Shown here one piece after another: positions 43,036 through 50,170 of a stretch of 50,170 nucleotides of DNA; within the stretch, counting starts at the first letter, position 1, and every line of letters starts with the position of its first letter. Under the pieces are notes generated by a model. The model saw only the letters and a list, made by a program, of their open reading frames with translations, did no database searches and was not told where the DNA came from. Made by a program: the position numbers and the translations under genes. The DNA comes from Rickettsiales bacterium. Lineage in GTDB: Bacteria; Pseudomonadota; Alphaproteobacteria; Rickettsiales; JABSSG01. Location of the stretch: the NCBI GenBank assembly GCA_020049805.1, contig JAGVLN010000021.1:1-50170 (forward strand), given 5' to 3'.

Positions 43036-46000
43036 ATGCGAATAAGTCTTTTAGGGGTAGATCTAGATTTTGAATTCTGTCCGATAAGTCAAAATGATTT
43101 AGGTGTTGGCAGTGTAGTTGCTGATATAAATACTCTATTAACGAATAACCCAGATTGTATAATTAGGCCTGTACAAGGAGATTTCTATCCTGATCCACCT
43201 GTTGGTGGTAATAAGCAAACTGTAAACCTAACTGAAGCAAAACAATCTTTAGTTAGGTTTTTTTATGGCGATGAAGATGTACATGAAATAATTTTTGTAT
43301 CTGATAATAAATTTATTTTAGTTGATGGAGAGTTTTATACAGAAAGACCAATCAATATCACTTTTATAAGTCCTTATGCAGTATTTTTTCAGAAGGTAAA
43401 TTTTACTAATTTTGAGGCGATTACAGTACAATCTCCGACAGGATTAGTGTATTTACAAGATGTAAAAGTTAGATATTTAAATGTTAGTGGCAAATCAGTT
43501 ATAACAAATGGTGATATAGATTCCTTATCTGTAACTGTTCAAGCTGAAAAAATTGTACATAATGCTAATCTTACTTCTGGTGCTTTAGCATTTAATACGA
43601 CAACTGACCTTTCCATAAATGGACCAATACAAACTACTGACTTAGACGTTAATGGGGGGGTAGTAACGGTAACTGGAGAAGTAGCAGCTTCAGGTTTAGA
43701 AGCTCATGTTGAAAGGCTTATATTAAAAGGTAAAATTACAGGTGTTACTGTCCAAATAGAAGTGACAACAGGTTTAGAATTACTTGGGGAGATATATACC
43801 AATGGCAGTGCAGTTTTATCTTTACATGGTTCCAGAATAACTGTTGATCCTCAAGCAAAGATAGAAGTACAAGGTTTATTGCAAATATTACAAGCATATG
43901 AATTTATTAATCCGATAGTGGTTTTAGCTAAGGAAGGAATTATTATTGTCACTATTGAAGGAGTGGTAAATGATAAGGTTATTTCTACCAATGGCACTTT
44001 ATTAGTTCAAGCTAGATCATTTGTAAATAATCGTTACATGGATGCTAAAAATGGTATGGCTGAATTTAGGTTACAAACTTATTTTTCTAATACTATTGGT
44101 GGCCTTATACAAATCGGAGGATTTAATGTTAGTGCACCTGATAATCCAGATGGAAGGATAACTATATTTACCAATCTAGGGGTTATGGAAATAGGTAAGC
44201 TTGGTAATGCTATTTACGCTCAGGAGGCACATTTTAAATATAGCAGAGGTAATGAAAAAGACTATCATCAAAGTGGGGACCCTAAAAGTGATAGATGTCG
44301 TAGAAACAAATGGGATTGGAGTTGTACATTATATTTAGAACAGTTTAAACCAGATCATACTCCTATTCCTTCTATTTTTAGTAGTGAAAGCGACATAGTG
44401 TTTAATGTACTGAGAGTAATTCAAGAATATAGTAAAATCTATACATCTCAGCAAATTAAATTTTTGCAAAGTGAAGTGCTATCCATTTCTTTAAGTTTAA
44501 ATAAAAAGATTCAATGCACAGGTTCAGCTTGGGAAGAGCGTTTTGAACTTATGAAAACACTTATAAGAAATTACTTAAAAAGTCAGTTTGGTTATTATAT
44601 AGATGCAGAGAGTCACCAAGCTGTATATATGACATACAACCCAATTATGCATGCAGCTGGCGGGTTTGAAGGCAATTTAAATAGTATTACGATTTCTACT
44701 GCCGGTACTGAAGTGCCACAGTTAGCATATAGCAATGATATGGCAGTTATAGGCCAAGAATCTTCTAATGCTCTTACTTTGTATGGCGCACAAAATGATA
44801 GATTAAAGGTGTTAAGTAATATTCAAGTTACACTAAACCAAAATGGTATATTCGTCGTTACAGTACAAGATTCATTAAGATCGGTTAGCTTTTTTCCAAC
44901 AGATTTTGCCTTTGATAAGTTATTCTTATTTAATCAATTTGGCTACGTAGTTGAAAATAAAGATAGTAGCGGGCCACTGATAATTTCGGCTTATAATTAT
45001 TGGCAAGTGCAAGATAGCCTTGCATTAGTACAACATGATTCTAAAGACCAAGTTCGATTACTTGCGGATGTTTGGACGTTTGATCAACTATTCAAAGATA
45101 GTGTATTTAAAGTTTTAGGTTCACTTCGAGGCCTTGATAATAACAAATTATTCCAGATTCTTGCGCAAGAATGTGATAAAGCCAGAAAAATTTTTGGCAT
45201 AGCTTATGGGGAGGAGCCTAATCCATTACAAGTAAAAAGTGCCAATAATCCTATGGCCTGTCCAATTAAGACTGCGAATTGTTATGGTTTCTCATCCATG
45301 TGTTTAAACTACAAAATTTTCTTTAATGATGAAACGCTCTCTGCTTTCATTAGAGACTCAGGTTCTTCATTATTAACTGAAAAAGCGATGAATTTAAATA
45401 TTCATGGTAATGCCTTGATAGGTGCGTTAGGTAAAATGAAGGCAGGTGAAGAAATAAGACTTAATATTGCTGGTCATGCGATAGTTTTAGGAGCAATTGA
45501 AGGCGGAAGAGTTGATTTAGCAATACAAGGTAATTTTATCAGTGCTGGTTCAATTAAGTCGGTAAAAGATTTATCAATTGCAGCACTTAATATTGCCATC
45601 TTAGGAGAATTAGAAGCAGGTAATGACTTAACTTTAGACAGTATTAGAAAGCTAATTTTACAAACGTTAGTAGTAGTAGAACGTTACGCTGGTCATAAAT
45701 ATTCTGCTGTTCAAAGTAAAGTAGTAAATAAAGCTAAGGCAACTGCTGGAGGAAATGTAGTATTTTCAGCTGGCGATGATGTTGATATAGTTGGTGCTAA
45801 GGTAGGAGGAGAAAGGATTTTCATTACTGCAGGTGATGAAGTTCATATTATTCCAGCTGAATTATATAATGCACTTACACAGTGGGGTAAACGCTATTAT
45901 TATAATTATCAATCTTTAAGATTACTGAGGTCTGAGCTTAGTGCTAGTAAGGATGATATTCAAGTAAATGCAACTGGTAATGCATTATTTAGCGGAGTTT

Positions 46001-49000
46001 TAGTAAATAGCGGTAAGGATGTTGTAGCATTTAGTAAAGAAGGAGGGCTAGATGTGCTTAATCCATCTGAGTATGAGAGCCTTACTATTGTTACTAAAGA
46101 GAAGGGATGGTTAGGTACTTCTTGGTTTGGAGGCAGTGCAAATAGCCATAAATCATTTTGGTCTGATCCAGTAGGTAGTAGTATTAGAGCGGTTGGTAGC
46201 TTGCTAGGTTGGACATATGGTGATCAAAATTGGGTTGGAACAGAAATTAAAGCTTATGCAGTTAAATTAGAGGCTGGTACTCCTGAACACCAAGCTACTA
46301 TCTCACTATTACCAGCTCAAATGATAAGAGCTATAGAAGTACATACAGCAAAAGGTAATTTTGCTTTTAAATTTGGTCATGGTCAATTAACTTTCTATCA
46401 AGTAACTGAAGCTGGTTATAGCAACACAGAAATAACTAATGTTCCAACAATTTTCCAAGTTGAAGATCAGTTTATTGGTCAAGTAAATGGCAGTTGGGTG
46501 CAGCTTTCAAGCCAGATAATAGCAGATAATGAAGCAAATAATACAAAGGTCATAATAAATGCAACTTCAATTGAACTTGGGGCTGTGCCAGATATAGGGC
46601 AGCAATTTATTTGGACAAATAAATATGGTACTGGCATAGGATTTTCAAATGGCCAAGGTGAATATGCTGTTAAATTATATGCTATAGTAGAGCATACAAG
46701 CTCAACGTATACTCAAATAACACATGAAGCACTTACTGCTATTACTGGAGATTTTGTTCAATTAACTGCTGAACGTTACAAGGATGCAGGTGTTATATTC
46801 CATGCCGAACAAATGTCATTAAATGCTAAGATTATTTATCATGGAGTACTCACTAATGAGCAATCTGTTAGTCAGCAGCATTTTCAACTTGAATCTGGCA
46901 TTAAGCTTGGTATTAGGAGTAATATTGGCAAGGTAGCAGAACTTTCTCGAGATGTTGCTAAACCAGATGAGTTACGAGCTGAAACTTTTATTAATAAAGC
47001 TTTTATGGCATGGGAGTTATATCATAATATATTAGTTTTATTATCACCTAGATTTAATCATGGTATTAGCAAAGGTACGTGGTTTTATGTAACAGCACAA
47101 TATTCCGAGGCTACGCATAAAGTTACTCAAATTGTTCCAACAATGATAGATGTTAGCCAAGATTTTAGCAGTGAAAGTGAAGAATTACATTTAGTAGCGA
47201 CTCAATATAAAATTTTCAAGGGTTATATACAAACTAGATATTTAGATGCAAAAGCTGGCCAATCTACAGTTCATTCTTCATCAAATTTTGTAGGAGTATC
47301 ATTAGATATTCCAATTGTTGCTGATATCTCACCAAACCTGGGAGTCGCATTTGGTAACTCAAATAATGATGCAGTATATAATTTTAATGTTCATATATAT
47401 GCTACAACTAGATTAACTCTAGATGTAAGAGGTGCAGCTTCTATGTCTGGTATTACTATAGATGCTGGTTCTTTAGTAGCAAATTTTGATAGTTTAATTT
47501 TAGAGTCAGTACAAGATATTATTGATAATAAAGCATTACAGACTTCATTTGGTTTAAATCCTCAACAATTAGGAACAAGTAGTGCATTTAATAGTTTTTC
47601 ATTAAATGTACAAAATGGTCAAAGACATGCTGTAGCTGAATTAAGCAGGCTCTTTGGTCGAGATTTTGCGCATATTGTTGTAGCACATGCTTTACAATTA
47701 AATGGCGCTATGATTGCTTCTGCTCAGATAGATATGGAAACAGGAGAATATACCGATCATGGACATTTAACATTAGAAGTTGGAAAATTATTTGTTCAGC
47801 ATATTCATAATTATGATGATGGAAATACATTAGGCCTGGCAGTAAGTATTTTGGCAAAATCATCTGAAAAAAATGGCCAAGAAGATCAAAAAGCATTCAC
47901 ATTGAGACCTACATTTGGTTTTAAACAATCTGAATGGGACAGTAGGGCAACTATAGGTAAAGGTGATATTTTAGTTAGAGATAATCCTGAACAATTAGAG
48001 CAAGTTAATAGGGATGTAACTCAAGCTAACACAAAGGTTAAGAAATCAGAAATTAAAACTATCAAAGGTTATGTTCCAATTAATCATGACTTTGGTCAAA
48101 TGCCAAATTCATTATCAGAAGTAGTAGAAGGAGCAGCGGGATTTGTTAAAACTGGAGTTGAAGCAATAACAGAAATGGTTAGCCAAGTAATGGGAGTATT
48201 TGCAGAAAACGTTGACCATCAATCAGCAATATTTATAGAGGAAAATAGTGATAATCCAGCTTTAAAGAATAAGCTAGAACCTATTATAAGATTAGTTAAA
48301 AAATCAGATCCAGATTCTAAACTTAGTGATACACAAATAGAGCAAGCGCTTTTACATGTTACTCGTTGGTCAGAAGATGAACCAGATGAAGCTGAAAAAT
48401 TCTTTGCTGCAATTAAACAATTAGCAAAACCTTCAAAAAGCAAAGATCAGTGCTTGGTTCCGTGGAACCCTTGGAAAAGTAATGGCCAAACTTTGATTCC
48501 AGAAGGAACTTGGAGCCAGTTAAATAAACATGGATGGTTTGGTTATATTGCAGATAATGTTGCTGATTCCATTGATCGGGCAGTAGAAACTGTCTTAGAA
48601 GGATTATTTAGATTTGCTTATTATTTAGATGCTCAAAATGATTTAAGGTTTTATGAAGATCCAAGAAAACCTGAATACAGAAAGGAATATTCTCAGAGCA
48701 TAAGAGATGCAGTCAACAGTGGTTTAGAAGTTGTAGGGAGCGCTGTAGCCATAACAGCTAAAACCACTTATATGGTTCTAACTGTTGATTCTTATGATGA
48801 AGATGAGTTTGCGCTTATTAATCAGGTAGAACAAAGAGGTGCTGAGTATGACAGGGCTATTGCGTATGTGGCTCAAAAAATCGAAGAACATACTACTTAT
48901 GGAGAGAGAAAGCTAGCTGATATTGGTTTGAAATTTGTTGGTTTTGGAAAGGTAGTTCATGACACAGTTAAATATGGAGAGCTATTTGGTCATAGACATA

Positions 49001-49518
49001 TAGTAGGTGGTAAATTTAAAGAGAAAGTCCCCACCGAAAAAATTAATGTAGATTTGGCTATAGGAGATAAGTATGGCAAACCTTTTACGCAACCCCCATA
49101 TGGTTACAAAAAATATACTCATATATATGTAACCAACGCGCCAATTAAAGAAGAGTTCGTGAGGTTGTTTGCTGATAAGCCTTCAAAAAATGGTTTGCTA
49201 TCTAGAGCTGATGGAGCTTTTATAATAAGACGCTCAGATTTAGAAATAGATATAGCCGGTGGGCTCACTATAGCACAAATTGCAGATAAATATGGCTTAC
49301 CAAATATACCATCAAAAATAGTTTCTGTGGAACTACCAGCAGGCGTTAATCTGGTAGTAGGAAAATCAGGTAGAATTGAGTTTACCTTACCGAATGGCAA
49401 AGTAGTAGAGAGACTAGGTGGTGGTAGACAATACCAAATATTGCAAAAACCTGATAAAAGTTGGTTTCCTGAAGATACAGTTATGTCTTTAACTAAGTAT
49501 ATTAACCAACAAAAATGA
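43036..49518 (+). CDS. Giant filamentous-haemagglutinin-like protein with toxin-like C-terminus
   Basis: A 2160-residue protein, by far the largest here. Residues ~110-330 alternate short beta-strands and turns (LSINGPIQTTDLDVNGGVV type), as in beta-helical adhesins. Residues 785-1000 repeat the pattern of FhaB/CdiA haemagglutinin repeats, for example AGGNVVFSAGDDVDIVGAKV followed by GGERIFITAGDEVHI. Further beta-rich stretches reach ~1650; 1690-1980 are helical and charged. The last ~110 residues (LTIAQIADKYGLP, VELPAG, then GGGRQYQIL at 2128-2136) resemble C-terminal modules of polymorphic toxins. There is no N-terminal Sec signal or evident two-partner secretion domain, no outer-membrane partner gene and no obvious immunity gene beside it. 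It may be secreted by another route and act on host cells (inference). Alternatively it is a cytoplasmic relic. Confidence 0.75.
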   Translation: MRISLLGVDLDFEFCPISQNDLGVGSVVADINTLLTNNPDCIIRPVQGDFYPDPPVGGNKQTVNLTEAKQSLVRFFYGDEDVHEIIFVSDNKFILVDGEFYTERPINITFISPYAVFFQKVNFTNFEAITVQSPTGLVYLQDVKVRYLNVSGKSVITNGDIDSLSVTVQAEKIVHNANLTSGALAFNTTTDLSINGPIQTTDLDVNGGVVTVTGEVAASGLEAHVERLILKGKITGVTVQIEVTTGLELLGEIYTNGSAVLSLHGSRITVDPQAKIEVQGLLQILQAYEFINPIVVLAKEGIIIVTIEGVVNDKVISTNGTLLVQARSFVNNRYMDAKNGMAEFRLQTYFSNTIGGLIQIGGFNVSAPDNPDGRITIFTNLGVMEIGKLGNAIYAQEAHFKYSRGNEKDYHQSGDPKSDRCRRNKWDWSCTLYLEQFKPDHTPIPSIFSSESDIVFNVLRVIQEYSKIYTSQQIKFLQSEVLSISLSLNKKIQCTGSAWEERFELMKTLIRNYLKSQFGYYIDAESHQAVYMTYNPIMHAAGGFEGNLNSITISTAGTEVPQLAYSNDMAVIGQESSNALTLYGAQNDRLKVLSNIQVTLNQNGIFVVTVQDSLRSVSFFPTDFAFDKLFLFNQFGYVVENKDSSGPLIISAYNYWQVQDSLALVQHDSKDQVRLLADVWTFDQLFKDSVFKVLGSLRGLDNNKLFQILAQECDKARKIFGIAYGEEPNPLQVKSANNPMACPIKTANCYGFSSMCLNYKIFFNDETLSAFIRDSGSSLLTEKAMNLNIHGNALIGALGKMKAGEEIRLNIAGHAIVLGAIEGGRVDLAIQGNFISAGSIKSVKDLSIAALNIAILGELEAGNDLTLDSIRKLILQTLVVVERYAGHKYSAVQSKVVNKAKATAGGNVVFSAGDDVDIVGAKVGGERIFITAGDEVHIIPAELYNALTQWGKRYYYNYQSLRLLRSELSASKDDIQVNATGNALFSGVLVNSGKDVVAFSKEGGLDVLNPSEYESLTIVTKEKGWLGTSWFGGSANSHKSFWSDPVGSSIRAVGSLLGWTYGDQNWVGTEIKAYAVKLEAGTPEHQATISLLPAQMIRAIEVHTAKGNFAFKFGHGQLTFYQVTEAGYSNTEITNVPTIFQVEDQFIGQVNGSWVQLSSQIIADNEANNTKVIINATSIELGAVPDIGQQFIWTNKYGTGIGFSNGQGEYAVKLYAIVEHTSSTYTQITHEALTAITGDFVQLTAERYKDAGVIFHAEQMSLNAKIIYHGVLTNEQSVSQQHFQLESGIKLGIRSNIGKVAELSRDVAKPDELRAETFINKAFMAWELYHNILVLLSPRFNHGISKGTWFYVTAQYSEATHKVTQIVPTMIDVSQDFSSESEELHLVATQYKIFKGYIQTRYLDAKAGQSTVHSSSNFVGVSLDIPIVADISPNLGVAFGNSNNDAVYNFNVHIYATTRLTLDVRGAASMSGITIDAGSLVANFDSLILESVQDIIDNKALQTSFGLNPQQLGTSSAFNSFSLNVQNGQRHAVAELSRLFGRDFAHIVVAHALQLNGAMIASAQIDMETGEYTDHGHLTLEVGKLFVQHIHNYDDGNTLGLAVSILAKSSEKNGQEDQKAFTLRPTFGFKQSEWDSRATIGKGDILVRDNPEQLEQVNRDVTQANTKVKKSEIKTIKGYVPINHDFGQMPNSLSEVVEGAAGFVKTGVEAITEMVSQVMGVFAENVDHQSAIFIEENSDNPALKNKLEPIIRLVKKSDPDSKLSDTQIEQALLHVTRWSEDEPDEAEKFFAAIKQLAKPSKSKDQCLVPWNPWKSNGQTLIPEGTWSQLNKHGWFGYIADNVADSIDRAVETVLEGLFRFAYYLDAQNDLRFYEDPRKPEYRKEYSQSIRDAVNSGLEVVGSAVAITAKTTYMVLTVDSYDEDEFALINQVEQRGAEYDRAIAYVAQKIEEHTTYGERKLADIGLKFVGFGKVVHDTVKYGELFGHRHIVGGKFKEKVPTEKINVDLAIGDKYGKPFTQPPYGYKKYTHIYVTNAPIKEEFVRLFADKPSKNGLLSRADGAFIIRRSDLEIDIAGGLTIAQIADKYGLPNIPSKIVSVELPAGVNLVVGKSGRIEFTLPNGKVVERLGGGRQYQILQKPDKSWFPEDTVMSLTKYINQQK

Positions 49519-49545
49519 AAGGGTTAGTACTCCGCATCTTAAAAC

Positions 49546-49592
49546 TGGTGGAGCCAGGCGGAATCGAACCGCCGACCTTTTGAATGCCATTC
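49546..49592 (-). tRNA. tRNA-Ala (GGC) 3' fragment, not functional
   Basis: The minus strand carries, up to an encoded CCA, the 3' 47 nt of a tRNA-Ala(GGC) gene: part of the anticodon arm with loop ATGGCAT, the variable region AGGTC, an intact T-arm (GGCGGTTCGATTCCGCC) and the acceptor 3' strand TGGCTCCACCA. The 5' half (acceptor strand and D-arm) is missing and replaced by unrelated AT-rich sequence, so it cannot make a tRNA. Such 3' ends are the usual scars or attachment sites left by tyrosine integrases. It lies 27 bp after the giant gene's stop. Confidence 0.85.
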
Positions 49593-50170
49593 TAATCTAA
49601 TTGATAATTCACAATTAAGTATAATAGATAATAACAAGGAATTACTATAGTTTCAAGAGATTTGTGTTTTGGGAGTTATTGCGGTTTTTTGTAGAAATTT
49701 ACCGGTTAGTGTCCCACCAATGCCCCATGAAAAAATATAAAATAAGATTATTCTTGCAAAAATTTTCTTATATTTTTTATTACATGAGTAAAGACTACAC
49801 AGTTAGGGTGGTTATAGTCATGGTGACCACACACGATTTACCTATAAATCATCAATAGATGAATTGTAAGCAAGAGTTCCTTTCTCATTAAATACTTTGA
49901 CAATACTCGGAAATTTCCTTCCTGCTAAATTCCATGCATTGTACATTGCTCTTGCTGAAATTGATCTAGTCATGATAAATAAAATTAAATAAGTATTTGC
50001 TATTTGATTCTTATCTAAACCTTTATTAAACTATATCAATAAAATTTACTCTCATATCCTCATTGCTTGGCGTATAAATATTTTTATCATGTCTACAAAT
50101 ATAATATTAAGTAAAGTCACAGCATGAATAACGTTGATAGTTTTTTATGTATTTTTAGGATTAATTAATA
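49593..50170. other. Gene-poor right end of the window
   Basis: 578 bp of AT-rich DNA without a convincing gene. A 43-codon minus-strand frame at 49842-49973 is listed separately. A 64-codon plus-strand frame (49664-49858) shows no ribosome binding site or recognisable composition. The region may be decayed mobile DNA next to the tRNA fragment. Confidence 0.5.
49842..49973 (-). pseudogene. Short frame, possible remnant of a larger gene
   Basis: The minus-strand frame encodes 43 residues from an ATG (MTRSISARAMYNAWNLAGRK to ...NSSIDDL). Composition looks protein-like (Trp, Gly, Arg, mixed) in contrast to its surroundings, and the frame stays open about 20 codons upstream of the ATG until a TAG. 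Not recognised. It could be a small protein or the 3' end of a decayed gene. Confidence 0.3.

Noticed and set aside
49546-49592. A functional tRNA-Ala gene
   Set aside because: The acceptor 5' strand and D-arm are absent upstream on the minus strand; only the 3' part from the anticodon arm remains.
49664-49858. 64-codon plus-strand frame near the right end
   Set aside because: No ribosome binding site, irregular composition, and no recognisable motif; the minus-strand frame in the same area looks more protein-like.

Overview
This window is about 50 kb of AT-rich DNA with short gaps and mostly single-gene or small-operon units. It looks like the chromosome of an obligately host-associated alphaproteobacterium, most likely of the order Rickettsiales. 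The reasons are the DivK-type response regulator, the long eukaryote-like IleS with a KLSKR signature, an alphaproteobacterial DUF3035/BamF-type lipoprotein, a zf-CHCC mini-protein, an obgE-rpmA-rplU block beside an initiator tRNA, and many transporters. It is probably not a typical Rickettsia: it keeps ispG (non-mevalonate isoprenoid pathway), an intact-looking Ada, NhaA, HdeD and ExoD. Genus-level placement is inference from memory of these families.

Layout. 1-2.8 kb: 3' end of ileS, then gpsA. 2.9-3.3 kb: divK. 3.3-7.3 kb: a potFGHI-like polyamine ABC importer on the minus strand. 7.4-9.2 kb: cvpA, an SDR and a zinc mini-protein. 9.2-10.6 kb: nusB-thiL. 11.1-15.0 kb: an envelope operon, ribF-lspA-bamF-like-ppiD, with overlapping genes. 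15.2-24.0 kb: housekeeping genes (ispG with an SbmA/YddA-like ABC exporter, a Bcr-type MFS, tRNA-fMet) interleaved with orphan genes that look like host-interaction factors. These are a six-cysteine protein, a protein with two tandem IQ (calmodulin-binding type) motifs, a basic-tailed protein, and two different Ulp1/CE-clan cysteine proteases, one of them tail-anchored. 24.0-26.6 kb: obgE, rpmA, rplU and a patatin lipoprotein. 26.7-28.6 kb: GNAT, glutamine amidotransferase-like and HD-domain genes. 28.6-33.5 kb: transporters and a degenerate peptide-deformylase-like protein. 33.6-36.6 kb: an orphan with a low-complexity tail, a GNAT and an exported Cys-rich protein. 36.7-42.2 kb: a stress and homeostasis group (BON protein, HdeD, Ada, HIT, ExoD, NhaA, a solute-binding protein). 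42.2-49.5 kb: an orphan and a 2160-residue filamentous-haemagglutinin-like protein with a toxin-like C-terminus, ending 27 bp before a 3' fragment of a tRNA-Ala gene. The last 0.6 kb is almost gene-free.

Best candidates for new biology are the tandem-IQ protein, the CE-clan protease pair around tRNA-fMet, the deformylase-like protein that has lost a Cys and a His metal ligand plus the catalytic Gln but gained a His-rich tail, and the giant haemagglutinin/toxin-like protein beside a partial tRNA that could mark an integration scar. No CRISPR array, rRNA, complete insertion sequence or integrase gene was seen.
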